A stretch of DNA of 40,703 nucleotides from Chitinophaga pinensis (GCA_945863605.1 CAMAZP010000029.1:1-40703), one strand, 5' to 3'. Counted from the stretch's first letter, positions 10,201 through 17,697 are shown. A program made the numbers and translations. Notes: generated by a model from the sequence alone, not told the origin.

Positions 10201-13061
10201 GATGTAGCATTAAAATTCAAGGTGGATTGACTTACAATGTTAACCGTAGCTTGTAAAATTTGAATTTCAGGTTGTAGCAAAACAGGAACTGTAACATTGA
10301 CACGGACAACTATTAAAAAGGCTGGATCACTAGCGTCATTTGAATTCACAACGATATTAAAAGTTTTGAAACCTGAACCAACAGGGTTTAAGGTTACAGC
10401 AATGAATTGTGATTCATTTGAAACCATTTGGTTATTGTAATTTGGATTGACTATACCATTCGTGCATGTTATTGAACTTATAAGTAAATTAGCCTGTCCA
10501 CTATTTTTCAATTCAAAAAGAAAAGGATAAGGAGTGCCCGAGGGTATGTTTACCGGTAAATCCAAATTGGCGCCATTCGTGAGAGGATTGTTACTGTACA
10601 AACACCTAATATCAGGTACCGCACCATTAATGGCATTGTAATTAAAGTTAATTACAAATTGTGGATGATTGAGGTCATTTGAATAAATAGAAAGCACATT
10701 GACTTTTGCACCGATAGTAATAGGTTGAAATTTCACCTGAAATGTAACAGAACCACTAATTGGAACAGATAAAATATTCGAGTTTAGAAGGATGGCTTCA
10801 CCACCCGAAAGTTGAATTGCTGAAATAAGTAGGTTTTGATTCCCTGTATTTTGAAGGGTAATGTTTTTTATGACACTTGACTGAATGGGGATGTTAGGGA
10901 GAGTATGAGTAGCTGGGTTATTTTCTTGAGTACCCTCATACAAAACATTTAAATTTGGAATAGTTGGTATATTGACATTTAAATGCAAAAAAATCACTGA
11001 ATCACAACCTATAATGTTTTGTTGAATAGAAGTATATGTACCAGCTGCATTAATCAACTGTCCATTCCACATATAAGGTAATGCATTACTTTGTAAAGTA
11101 ATACTTTGGTGAACAGTGTCTGTTTGTAGTGTGATAACATTAATATCAGCTGTGCTATCACAACCCGTTACTACCGATGAAGTAGTAATTGAATAAGCTC
11201 CCATTTGAAAGATAGATATACCATTCCATAAAATTGGATAATCATTTTCGCAAACTGTTAAACTTTGCGAGCTACTCATTGTGGGGTAAACATTGACCGA
11301 ATAATTCACTACGGAATCACACCCGTTTTGAGTAGGGTTATGAAATATGTAGTTTCCAGCAGAATTAATTTGTTGACCAGCATAAATAAAAGGAAAATCT
11401 TCTTGACAGACCATTACGTTTACCGTGTTTTGAAGACCAGTCTGAACAGTAAAAAATAAAGTTGCAACAGAATCACATCCATTTGTTGCTGTTAATGTTG
11501 CTTCGTAGGTGCCTGTAGATGTAAGCATCTGCCCATTCCAATTAAAAGGTGTTCCAGTCGAACAATAATTTACGGTTGATTGAGTACTATCAATCAAGAT
11601 TGAGGAAAGGGTCAATATAGTTAGGGAATCTTGTCCGTTTGTACCAGTAAGAATTTCACTGTAATTTCCTGAATTTGAATATGTATTTCCTTGATAGAAG
11701 TATGGAAATTGGTTCTCGCAAGCTGATAACTGAACGTTAACTGGTGCAATTCCAATTCCTTGGATTTGTATGACATAAGGAGAAGACGGATCGTTGGATT
11801 GCGCAATTAAAGTTGCTGTTTGAAGTCCTACTACCGAAGGTGTGAATTGATACACATACCAAGAGCCTGAACCTGGCGCTAAAGTAAAATTTCCCGAATT
11901 TTGGGAAGAAAAAGCTCCGTTACTAAAAGAGATACCAGAAAGAATTAAATTGTCAACACCGGTATTTTGTATGTAAATAGAATCCAAAACGGAAAGACCA
12001 ACATAAGTAGATGGAACGTTGATGGTACCATTTTCAGGAACAGCATTATTTTGATGTTGAACAAGTAAATTCGCAGTTAAACCAGAACCTGTAAGGTTAA
12101 CAAGGTAAGTTGCTTCATTCCAGTCATTGGAAACAATTTGCAGTTGATCTGTTAATGGACCACTAACTAGGGGATTGAAATCAACAGTTAGAAAAACTGT
12201 ATCGTTTGGTGCTACAACATTAGAAATAGAGTTCATAATGTTCCAATGTGTTCCATTTTGAAGAGATAAAGAACTTAAATTCAAATTAGCTGTACCTTGG
12301 TTAGAAATTTGAATAGTTCTGCTTATTGGAGAGCCATAACCTGTTGTACCATAAGAAACAGTACCATTCATTGCGATGTTTAAATTGTTTCTAGAGACTG
12401 TGATATCTGGTATGACAGGACAGTAGGAAATTCTCTTTATTAAAATACCATTAGGTCCGGATAAACTCAGCGAACTAATTTCTTTTTGTGTAAACCTAAT
12501 TTTTCGAAAAGGGGTTGTCGCTGTAATGGTTAACCTACCGTCATCTACATTGCCAGAATACGCTCTAATTGTTTTATTAGTATTAACAAAATAGGTTCCT
12601 GAAACAGTTCCCGAGGGTACGCCGGGTTCATAAACATAAGTAACCCCACTTGTTAGTAGTTGTCCACTTGAAAGTTTTGGATAAATCCGTTGAATTTGTT
12701 CCTCACCATCTGAATTATTATTGATTGCTCCGAAATCTAGTGTAACACCTAAAACATTGCTGGTGAAAGTAATTTCGATAACTACAGAATCCAAATTTAC
12801 GTTATTGTCTTTACCAACCCAAACAGAAGAACTTCCATATGGATAAAGATTGGGGCCATTTCCAGCAGTTTTAGCAATGAAAACATTGTAAGGCATATTA
12901 TAAACACCTGCTGCATAAGTGTAAGAGGAAACATTACTGGTAATATCACCCAATTGAGAATTTGTAAGGGTTGAAATGCTTGTACCACATGTTAATTGTG
13001 CATAAGCTTTATTCACAAACAAAAGACAGGTGAAAATTGAAAAGGCAAGTATTGTTTTCAT
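7263..13061 (-). CDS. T9SS-secreted multidomain protein with CHAP amidase domain
   Basis: A 1932-residue protein. Residues 1-21 are a signal peptide (AYA|Q). ASH-type (choice-of-anchor D) beta domains lie at about 220-430 and 705-1035. Between them, at about 445-690, are five modules of the pattern C..xxPYxWNGxxxxxxGxYxxxxxxxxGCDS. A Fn3-like domain at about 1040-1155 is followed by a CHAP domain at about 1167-1347 with the expected nucleophile Cys1220 (WQCVEL), His1286 (GHVALVH) and Glu1311/Asn1312 (QENW). Then come another Fn3-like domain and a PEGA-like segment near 1655-1710. The tail (about 1850-1932) is a type A T9SS sorting domain with FPNPN, LKIYDLKG and GIYYFEV motifs. CHAP enzymes cleave peptidoglycan peptide or amide bonds, so a secreted or surface lytic role is inferred. 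Its own promoter lies about 160 bases upstream, so it is probably monocistronic. Confidence 0.9.
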   Translation of the reverse strand: MKTILAFSIFTCLLFVNKAYAQLTCGTSISTLTNSQLGDITSNVSSYTYAAGVYNMPYNVFIAKTAGNGPNLYPYGSSSVWVGKDNNVNLDSVVIEITFTSNVLGVTLDFGAINNNSDGEEQIQRIYPKLSSGQLLTSGVTYVYEPGVPSGTVSGTYFVNTNKTIRAYSGNVDDGRLTITATTPFRKIRFTQKEISSLSLSGPNGILIKRISYCPVIPDITVSRNNLNIAMNGTVSYGTTGYGSPISRTIQISNQGTANLNLSSLSLQNGTHWNIMNSISNVVAPNDTVFLTVDFNPLVSGPLTDQLQIVSNDWNEATYLVNLTGSGLTANLLVQHQNNAVPENGTINVPSTYVGLSVLDSIYIQNTGVDNLILSGISFSNGAFSSQNSGNFTLAPGSGSWYVYQFTPSVVGLQTATLIAQSNDPSSPYVIQIQGIGIAPVNVQLSACENQFPYFYQGNTYSNSGNYSEILTGTNGQDSLTILTLSSILIDSTQSTVNYCSTGTPFNWNGQMLTSTGTYEATLTATNGCDSVATLFFTVQTGLQNTVNVMVCQEDFPFIYAGQQINSAGNYIFHNPTQNGCDSVVNYSVNVYPTMSSSQSLTVCENDYPILWNGISIFQMGAYSITTSSVVTGCDSTADINVITLQTDTVHQSITLQSNALPYMWNGQLINAAGTYTSIQQNIIGCDSVIFLHLNVNIPTIPNLNVLYEGTQENNPATHTLPNIPIQSSVIKNITLQNTGNQNLLISAIQLSGGEAILLNSNILSVPISGSVTFQVKFQPITIGAKVNVLSIYSNDLNHPQFVINFNYNAINGAVPDIRCLYSNNPLTNGANLDLPVNIPSGTPYPFLFELKNSGQANLLISSITCTNGIVNPNYNNQMVSNESQFIAVTLNPVGSGFKTFNIVVNSNDASDPAFLIVVRVNVTVPVLLQPEIQILQATVNIVSQSTLNFNATSIGQFSSLVLQIKNIGSANLNLTNIQFSNPLFSLIGTLPSLLAPNQSVNVTIRFTPTQIGNESCNLTISNNDANENPFVIYLTGSALLPTLENCNSCNSLKVNSNPKHNSEWVDVMTTFEWQHEEGLGIAYYQVIVTKANSNGDYVIPVVINGNFTNTVNQPTTSVNAKLQMSNTLSYNSKYKWSVTAYNSSGLPISCFKRIFKTSPVPVVIQPTCSHPSGVALFGTKIGAVSNVPIYKNGGCENGAYNKFSTTIPSESNWIQGWQCVELPSRYYKTKYLINCSGGNGKDYFNVYVQGNRKGFRQLVNNLTNSAPKPDDIITFMRADPNSAGHVALVHNFTPTFSQNTQNYTLKIFQENWGSNISQHLSYNLSLKFINGKWKATSSNYPTTRGWVRAKPEIISPGANNSIPTIVTTTPTFTWAKHNNIKGYKVRVYRLVGSCYQQVGDPVEIDGNQFNGQGFPSLVPGATYKWTVENIYFNNGSTYFAGTSIPSSAPKTVLSDNYYFKVANSAVPTNPQGNINIAGGNLSQIFIQTIASPVNGSKIFYKNDDDWLHLESTSGNGTANILQEFTPISGDSMRIERTGYLPLQFQVTNRMLNEKMLIPMLETKPSIIFRVEHLPQSNVNNASLKITGKNFTGYKIAIEGDFLTPAFTHLDSIQNIDLQDGMNYFEFMVYNDHDTVLISDRWLNINQAEEKLNILFFAQNKAGYDVYVDGDLFQSGKSEGVLSLPVSSYDITFHAFGYAPLRYNIYSDTILTLEPEKSSIDLIDTLVTNQYARGHYLGGNVSIDLVNNTLMHVQKTEAMSDSLYEIWGETLELSNNQSDYSVSWILDHPNLPENFLVKVVTDENTVYLNSNQFGDSIVFERDYQVLKLLGWKNAAAITLVFENLENTNSELEDFVLFPNPNSDATVYIYLKDLSEGQTLKIYDLKGSIVKTISLEENGKDVSNVDISLLSKGIYYFEVNVGGTRRVKSFVRI

Positions 13062-13221
13062 TTATGTTATCTATAAAAAACAATATTAATTTCTTTTTTT
13101 AAGTAAAAGATTACCCCAATATTAATTATCAATTAAAAACTTTTAGTACTTGGTTATTTTTAAAAAAAGTTCTGAAATGCATCGAATTATTTTTTTTAAA
13201 AAAAATTTATAAATGTTTAAA

Positions 13222-13251
13222 CAAATATAAACCTTGAGAAAAAAAAACAAA
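13222..13251 (-). promoter_or_regulatory. Promoter for the CHAP-domain T9SS protein
   Basis: The minus strand has TTTG (13248-13251), 18 bases, then TATATTTG (13222-13229), close to the Bacteroidota -33/-7 consensus. It predicts a start near 13216 and a long AT-rich leader of about 155 bases before the ATG at 13061. It overlaps the T-tract of the tRNA-Arg terminator. Confidence 0.55.
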
Positions 13252-13283
13252 AAAGCCTTTCAAGAAATCTCCTGAAAGGCTTT
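13241..13283 (-). terminator. Rho-independent terminator after tRNA-Arg
   Basis: A perfect 11-bp stem (13252-13262 with 13273-13283, arm AAAGCCTTTCA) encloses a 10-base loop. On the minus strand it is followed by a long T-rich tract (13241-13256). It begins 12 bases beyond the 3' end of tRNA-Arg. Confidence 0.85.
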
Positions 13284-13295
13284 GTGGTATTTAAG

Positions 13296-13369
13296 TGATC
13301 CCGTTTGGATTCGAACCAAAGACCTACTGCTTAGAAGGCAGTTGCTCTATCCAGCTGAGCTACGGGACC
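13296..13369 (-). tRNA. tRNA-Arg (anticodon TCT)
   Basis: The minus strand gives a full cloverleaf. The acceptor GGTCCCG pairs with CGGGATC (one G-T pair) and the discriminator is A. The anticodon loop CTTCTAA is closed by the stem CTGC/GCAG, and the T-arm loop is TTCGAAT. No CCA is encoded. 74 nt. Confidence 0.95.
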
Positions 13370-13434
13370 AATTATTTTACTGCATAGTGGCAGTTTCTTT
13401 TGTCAAAATAATTCGACATTCAACTAGATTAATC

Positions 13435-13462
13435 AAAAAAGGGGGATGAAAGATCATCCCCC
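13435..13462 (-). terminator. Rho-independent terminator after tRNA-Pro
   Basis: A 9-bp perfect stem GGGGGATGA/TCATCCCCC with a four-base loop (13441-13462) is followed on the minus strand by six T (13435-13440). It starts 3 bases beyond tRNA-Pro. Confidence 0.85.
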
Positions 13463-13465
13463 TTG

Positions 13466-13540
13466 TCGGGGCGGCAGGATTCGAACCTGCGACCTCCTGG
13501 TCCCAAACCAGGCGCGATGACCGGACTACGCTACGCCCCG
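13466..13540 (-). tRNA. tRNA-Pro (anticodon TGG)
   Basis: The minus-strand cloverleaf has acceptor CGGGGCG with CGCCCCG and discriminator A. The anticodon loop TTTGGGA sits on a CCTGG/CCAGG stem and the T-loop is TTCGAAT. No CCA is encoded. Confidence 0.95.
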
Positions 13541-13593
13541 AGTAATCATCAAGTTGTTTCAAATCTTTTTGAACGTTTTTCAAAAAGCGAGTG

Positions 13594-13623
13594 CAAAAGT
13601 AATTATTTTATTCTTATTAGCAA
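13594..13623 (-). promoter_or_regulatory. Promoter for tRNA-Pro
   Basis: The minus strand has TTG (13621-13623), 19 bases, then TACTTTTG (13594-13601), matching the Bacteroidota consensus. The predicted start is near 13588, giving a leader of about 48 bases before the tRNA. It lies between the 89-bp repeats and tRNA-Pro, so tRNA-Pro probably has its own transcript. Confidence 0.5.
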
Positions 13624-13645
13624 GAATAAAATTTTTATAATCTAA

Positions 13646-13837
13646 TTCGTTGCGGAGGGAGCGGGATTACCTTCGGTGTTCTTCGCTTCGCTACGGGACG
13701 AACCCTGCGGTTTCTCATCCAGCTACTCCTGTACTTCGTTGCGGAGGGAGCGGGATTACCTTCGGTGCTCTTCGCTACGCTACGGGACGAACCCTGCGGT
13801 TTCTCATCCAGCTACTCCTTTACTTCGTTGCGGAGGG
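13646..13837 (-). repeat. 89-bp tandem repeat re-creating the tRNA-Ser 3' end
   Basis: Two full 89-bp units (13646-13734 and 13735-13823, differing at only a few positions) are followed by a partial third that merges into the end of tRNA-Ser. On the minus strand each unit ends with AATCCCGCTCCCTCCG, identical to the second half of the T-arm and the acceptor of tRNA-Ser, followed by CAACGAA. Each unit also carries GCAGGGTTCGTCCC, which looks like a shortened T-arm. The ORFs across this stretch look like chance readings of structured RNA sequence. Confidence 0.85.
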
Positions 13838-13917
13838 AGCGGGATTCGAACCCGCGGTACAGTTACCCGTACGTCAGTTTAGCAAACTGGTGGTTTCAGC
13901 CACTCACCCATCCCTCC
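13831..13917 (-). tRNA. tRNA-Ser (anticodon GCT)
   Basis: The minus-strand 87-nt cloverleaf has acceptor GGAGGGA with TCCCTCC and discriminator G. The anticodon loop TTGCTAA sits on a CAGT/ACTG stem. The long class II variable arm is GTACGGGTAACTGTAC, and the T-arm is GCGGGTTCGAATCCCGC. No CCA is encoded; the 3' side continues directly into the 89-bp repeat. Confidence 0.95.
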
Positions 13918-13937
13918 TTCAATTATTGAACGGACGG

Positions 13938-13945
13938 CAAAAGTA
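13938..13945 (-). promoter_or_regulatory. Promoter -7 element TACTTTTG for tRNA-Ser
   Basis: The minus strand reads TACTTTTG, matching TAnnTTTG, 20 bases upstream of the tRNA 5' end. No clear -33 element was seen. The remaining ~40 bases to purM show no other feature. Confidence 0.45.
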
Positions 13946-13983
13946 TAAATTAAATTTGTTAATTATTGATTTTTAAAAAAAAA

Positions 13984-15156
13984 TTAAGCTGAATAGTCAA
14001 AATTTCCTTTCTCTCCTCTGATCGAAACTTTCTTACCTTTTCCAGACTCAACTCGACCAATGATTTTTGCTTCTATTCCATAGCTTTCAGAGATTTGAAT
14101 GATACTTGAAGCAATATACTCATTCACATACAATTCCATACGATGTCCCATATTAAAAACCTTATACATTTCTTCCCAAGTTGTTCCTGACTCATTTTGA
14201 ATCATCTCAAAAAGTGGTGGTATTGGAAATAAATTATCTTTTATGATGTGTAACTCATTTATAAAATGTAAAACTTTAGTTTGTGCACCTCCCGAGCAAT
14301 GAACCATTCCATGAATCTCGTTTCGATGATTTTCGAGAATTTTTTTTATTACCGGTGCATATGTTCGGGTTGGCGATAAAACCAATTTACCTGCATCTAC
14401 AGGAGAACCTGCTAATGAATCCAACAATTTTTTTGTACCACTATAAACTAGGTCAATAGGTATATCGGGATCAAAACTTTCTGGAAATTCTGTTGCCAAA
14501 GTTTTTGAAAACACATCGTGACGAGCGCTTGTTAAACCATTACTTCCCATCCCTCCATTATATTCTTTTTCATACGTTGCCTGACCATATGATGCTAAAC
14601 CAACAATCACATCTCCAGACTGAATTCGGTCATTTGAAATAACATCCGTTTTTTTCATTCGACAAATAACAGTAGAATCAACGATTATAGTTCGAACTAA
14701 ATCACCAACATCAGCCGTTTCACCACCTGTTGAATAAATTTCAATTCCATACGAACGTAGTTCAGCTAGTAATTCTTCTGTTCCATTTATGATTGTCGAT
14801 AAAACTTCACCTGGAATCAAATTTTTATTTCGCCCAATTGTTGAAGAAAGAAGTATGGGTCCTGTAGCTCCAACACATAATAAATCATCAATATTCATAA
14901 TTAAGGCGTCTTGTGCTATACCTTTCCAAACTGACAAATCACCTGTTTTTTTCCAGTACATATATGCTAGAGAAGATTTTGTGCCCGCTCCATCAGCATG
15001 CATAACTATGCAATAATTTTCATCACCTGTCAAATAATCTGGGACAATTTTACAAAAAGCTTTAGGGAATAATCCTTTATCAATATTCTGAATAGCATTG
15101 TGTACATCTTCTTTTCCAGCTGATACACCTCGGGATTGGTAGCGTTTATCTGACAT
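13984..15156 (-). CDS. purM: Phosphoribosylformylglycinamidine cyclo-ligase (AIR synthase), long Bacteroidota form
   Basis: This 390-residue protein belongs to the AIR-synthase/PurM ATP-grasp-like family. It converts formylglycinamidine ribonucleotide plus ATP to aminoimidazole ribonucleotide in de novo purine synthesis in the cytosol. N-terminal landmarks are YQSRGVSAGKEDV, HADGAGTKSSLAY (counterpart of the classical GTDGVGTK loop), the DDLLCVGATGP turn and a STGGETADVGD segment. The C-terminal half has the MVHCSGGAQTKV and FNMGHRMELYV motifs. At ~390 residues it is longer than the ~345 of enterobacterial PurM, as is usual in this phylum. It lies 21 bp downstream of xseB and is probably co-transcribed with it. 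No terminator was recognised between its stop and the tRNA-Ser promoter. Confidence 0.88.
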   Translation of the reverse strand: MSDKRYQSRGVSAGKEDVHNAIQNIDKGLFPKAFCKIVPDYLTGDENYCIVMHADGAGTKSSLAYMYWKKTGDLSVWKGIAQDALIMNIDDLLCVGATGPILLSSTIGRNKNLIPGEVLSTIINGTEELLAELRSYGIEIYSTGGETADVGDLVRTIIVDSTVICRMKKTDVISNDRIQSGDVIVGLASYGQATYEKEYNGGMGSNGLTSARHDVFSKTLATEFPESFDPDIPIDLVYSGTKKLLDSLAGSPVDAGKLVLSPTRTYAPVIKKILENHRNEIHGMVHCSGGAQTKVLHFINELHIIKDNLFPIPPLFEMIQNESGTTWEEMYKVFNMGHRMELYVNEYIASSIIQISESYGIEAKIIGRVESGKGKKVSIRGEKGNFDYSA

Positions 15157-15177
15157 AAATAAATTTGAAGGACAAAG

Positions 15178-15399
15178 TTAGAAATTTGAGCTATCTTCTG
15201 AGTTTTGTGCCTCTAATTCTTTTAAAATTTTCTGAACATCGCCTTCTGTTGCTGTGAGTTTACTTTTACAAGTTCGAATTAATTCTGTTGCTCGCTTTAC
15301 TTTCTGTGCTAATTCATCCACATTAATTTGCCCATCTTCCATATCGGATACGATATCTTTTAATTCTTCAAAAGCATCCGTGTAGTTAATTTCGCTCAT
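15178..15399 (-). CDS. xseB: Exodeoxyribonuclease VII small subunit
   Basis: A 73-residue, highly charged helical protein matching the XseB family in length and pattern: AFEELKDIVSDMEDGQINVDEL followed by a helix with KLTATEGDVQKIL. XseB subunits wrap the coiled-coil arm of XseA to form the single-strand exonuclease VII in the cytosol. The large subunit gene xseA is not in the window, so the pair is split or xseA lies elsewhere. xseB is the first gene of a likely two-gene unit with purM. Confidence 0.9.
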   Translation of the reverse strand: MSEINYTDAFEELKDIVSDMEDGQINVDELAQKVKRATELIRTCKSKLTATEGDVQKILKELEAQNSEDSSNF

Positions 15400-15484
15400 G
15401 TTTTAATTTTATTTAAAGTTAATTAGTTTTTTAATAGTCATCATTCCAATTGAAATTCTTTTCCATATTTAAATTTTCAGTTTG

Positions 15485-15492
15485 TATCTTTG
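15485..15492 (+). promoter_or_regulatory. Promoter -7 element TATCTTTG for the SDR gene
   Basis: An exact TAnnTTTG match ends 8 bases before the ATG at 15501, so the predicted mRNA would have a leader of only about 3 bases. It also argues that the longer ORF starting at 15450 is not the true start, because the element lies inside it. Confidence 0.5.
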
Positions 15493-15500
15493 ATTTAAAT

Positions 15501-16301
15501 ATGGTAGAAAACTATTACACAAATAAAATCGTTTGGATTACAGGTGCATCCTCAGGGATTGGAAAAGAAACGGCAATCCAACTAGCATCAAAAGGTGCAA
15601 AACTTGTGCTTTCAGCAAGAAATAGTTCTGAATTGGAAATTTTAAGAAAAAGTTTAAAAAATTCAACGTTTCACCTTGTGCTTCCTTTAGATTTAGAAAA
15701 ATCAGCCAATTTTGATGAATTAACCTCCCTTGTTATTGAGAAATTTGGAAGGATTGATATTTTGGTCAATAATGGAGGAATCAGTCAACGTGCTACGGCT
15801 TTTGAAACTACGATGGAAGTAAATCGCAAAATAATGGAAATTAATTTTTTCGGAAATATCGCTTTAGCTAAGTCTGTTTTACCTTACATGCAGGCTCAAA
15901 AAAGTGGTCAATTCCTAATAATTAGTAGTATTTCCGGTAAATTTGGTTTCTTTTTACGTTCTGCTTATTGCGCTTCAAAACATGCTTTACATGGTTATTA
16001 CGATAGTTTATCATTGGAGGAAGAACAAAATGGGATTAAAGTTACAATGGTGTGTCCTGGGAAAATTAACACACCAATTTCAACAAATGCAATTGGTGGT
16101 CATGGTGAAAACCATGGTTTAATGGACCATAATCAAGCCACAGGAATGCCTGTTAGTGAATGTGTTAAAAAAATGTTAGTTGGGCTTCAAAAACAAAAAC
16201 GCGAATTATTGATTGGAAATAAAGAAATTCTCGCAGTGAAAATTAAGCGATTTTTTCCAAATTTATTTTGGAAAATAATTAAAAAACAAGCTGCTACTTA
16301 A
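15501..16301 (+). CDS. Short-chain dehydrogenase/reductase (SDR)
   Basis: This 266-residue classical SDR has a Rossmann NAD(P) motif TGASSGIG (14-21), the NNGG motif, a catalytic Ser143 in the SSISG segment and YxxxK (Tyr156, Lys160). The substrate cannot be read from sequence. The frame stays open upstream to 15450, but the promoter element at 15485-15492 and the family N-terminus favour the ATG at 15501 (MVENYYTNK). It converges with an alpha-oxoamine synthase gene. In Bacteroidota making sphingolipids, an SDR reduces the 3-ketosphinganine made by such a synthase, so that role is possible here but only inferred; DHRS7-like reductases look similar. Confidence 0.85.
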   Translation: MVENYYTNKIVWITGASSGIGKETAIQLASKGAKLVLSARNSSELEILRKSLKNSTFHLVLPLDLEKSANFDELTSLVIEKFGRIDILVNNGGISQRATAFETTMEVNRKIMEINFFGNIALAKSVLPYMQAQKSGQFLIISSISGKFGFFLRSAYCASKHALHGYYDSLSLEEEQNGIKVTMVCPGKINTPISTNAIGGHGENHGLMDHNQATGMPVSECVKKMLVGLQKQKRELLIGNKEILAVKIKRFFPNLFWKIIKKQAAT

Positions 16302-16305
16302 TTTC

Positions 16306-16336
16306 AAAAAAAAAGAGGCTCTAAACAGAACCTCTT
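16306..16336 (-). terminator. Terminator between the convergent SDR and alpha-oxoamine synthase genes
   Basis: The stem AAGAGG/CCTCTT (16313-16318 with 16331-16336) is extended by TCT/AGA across one mismatch, with a four-base AAAC loop. On the minus strand it runs into seven T (16306-16312), a good terminator for the synthase gene. On the plus strand the tail is AATTAAAA, so termination of the SDR transcript is weaker. Confidence 0.7.
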
Positions 16337-16355
16337 AATTAAAAAAACATTCTAT

Positions 16356-17600
16356 TTATATTGCAGCAATTTTGTCAGACATATATTCACCTGCTTTTAA
16401 TTTTCCAACAATTTTAGAAAAACAATCAATTGTATATTCAACGTCTTCTAGCGTATGAACTGCTGTTGGAATAATTCTTAATATAATCATTCCTTTTGGT
16501 ACAACTGGGTAGACAACCATCGAGCAGAAAACGTTGTAATTCTCTCTTAAATCGTAAATCAAATTAGTAGACTCAGGAATAGAACCATTTAAATAAACAG
16601 GAGTTACACAAGAATCTGTAACACCAATTTCAAATCCTGCATTTTTCAATCCAGTTTGAAGCGCATTGGTGATTTTCCATAGATTTTCTTTCAATTCCGG
16701 ATGATTGCGCATTAATTCTAAACGTTTTAAAGCACCTTTAACAAGCGGAAGAGGCAAAGCTTTTGCAAAAATCTGTGATCGCATGTTGTAACGTAAATAT
16801 TCCACAACTTGCTCATCACTTGAAATAAACCCACCAATCAAAGCAAATGATTTTGCAAATGTACCAAAGTAGACATCAATCTGATCTTGAACTCCTTGTT
16901 CTTGTCCTGCTCCTCCACCCTTTGCACCTAAAGTGCCAATACCATGCGCGTCATCAACAAGTAATCTAAAATTATATTTCTGCTTTAATTCAACGATTTC
17001 TTTTAATTTTCCTTGGTCACCACGCATACCAAAAACACCTTCAGTAATAACTAAAATAGCACCTCCTGTTTCTTCAGCTAATTTAGTTGCGCGTTGCAAT
17101 TGTTTGTCACAATCTTCAACATCGTTGTGTTTAAAAACGAATCTTTTACCCATGTGCAAACGAACACCATCAATAATACAAGCGTGAGATTCTGCATCAT
17201 AAACAATTACATCATGTCTATCAACCAAACAGTCAATAGCTGAAAGAATTGCTTGATATCCGAAATTACACAAGATAGTCGATTCTTTTTCAACGAATGC
17301 CGACAATTCATTCTCTAATTGTTCGTGATAATTAGAATTCCCACTCATCATTCTTGCTCCCATTGGGGCAGCAAAGCCAAATTCTGCAGCTGCTTCAGTA
17401 TCTGCTTTTCGAACTTCGGGGTGATTTGCTAGCCCTAAATAATTATTAAGAGACCAATTTAATTTCTTTTTACCTCTAAAAAACATATGAGGCCCTATGT
17501 CTCCCTCTAATTTTGGAAAGGTGAAGTATCCATGTGATTCCTTAGCGTGTTGACCAATTGGCCCTCTGTTCGCCTTTATTTTTTCAAAAATATCTGCCAT
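16356..17600 (-). CDS. PLP-dependent alpha-oxoamine synthase (serine palmitoyltransferase / KBL-like)
   Basis: 414 residues, class I/II aminotransferase fold. The family condenses an amino acid with an acyl-CoA, releasing CO2 or keeping the carboxyl group depending on the member. Visible cofactor residues are His139 (SHACIIDG, stacks on PLP), Asp216 and His219 in DDAHG, and the Schiff-base Lys250 in GTFAKSF. The N-terminus has NWSLNNYLGLANHPEV. Members include 2-amino-3-ketobutyrate CoA ligase, BioF and serine palmitoyltransferase (Spt). No bio or tdh gene is nearby, and Spt-type enzymes are common in Bacteroidota, so the Spt-like reading is favoured but not proven. It has its own -7 element at 17622-17629 and a strong terminator downstream, so it is probably monocistronic. 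Confidence 0.85.
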   Translation of the reverse strand: MADIFEKIKANRGPIGQHAKESHGYFTFPKLEGDIGPHMFFRGKKKLNWSLNNYLGLANHPEVRKADTEAAAEFGFAAPMGARMMSGNSNYHEQLENELSAFVEKESTILCNFGYQAILSAIDCLVDRHDVIVYDAESHACIIDGVRLHMGKRFVFKHNDVEDCDKQLQRATKLAEETGGAILVITEGVFGMRGDQGKLKEIVELKQKYNFRLLVDDAHGIGTLGAKGGGAGQEQGVQDQIDVYFGTFAKSFALIGGFISSDEQVVEYLRYNMRSQIFAKALPLPLVKGALKRLELMRNHPELKENLWKITNALQTGLKNAGFEIGVTDSCVTPVYLNGSIPESTNLIYDLRENYNVFCSMVVYPVVPKGMIILRIIPTAVHTLEDVEYTIDCFSKIVGKLKAGEYMSDKIAAI

Positions 17601-17621
17601 AATAAAAAGTAAATTTCATTA

Positions 17622-17629
17622 CAAAAGTA
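17622..17629 (-). promoter_or_regulatory. Promoter -7 element TACTTTTG for the alpha-oxoamine synthase
   Basis: The minus strand matches TAnnTTTG exactly, 21 bases upstream of the ATG at 17600. No convincing -33 partner. Confidence 0.5.
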
Positions 17630-17697
17630 AAGTATATTCTATTTATGAAATTTACTTTAATAAATTTTTATTAACTGTTATTTGAGTATTATAATTG

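Noticed and set aside
13296..13917. The tRNA cluster and tandem repeats as the border of a genomic island
   Set aside because: No integrase, no matching distant att copy within the window, and the flanking genes (purM, xseB) are housekeeping; only the local duplications are supported.
13463..13976. Overlapping plus-strand ORFs of 60-108 codons, one with a GAGFEPAV-like segment
   Set aside because: They are readings across tRNA-Pro, tRNA-Ser and the 89-bp repeats on the opposite strand; the common phrases are translated antisense T-arms, not proteins.
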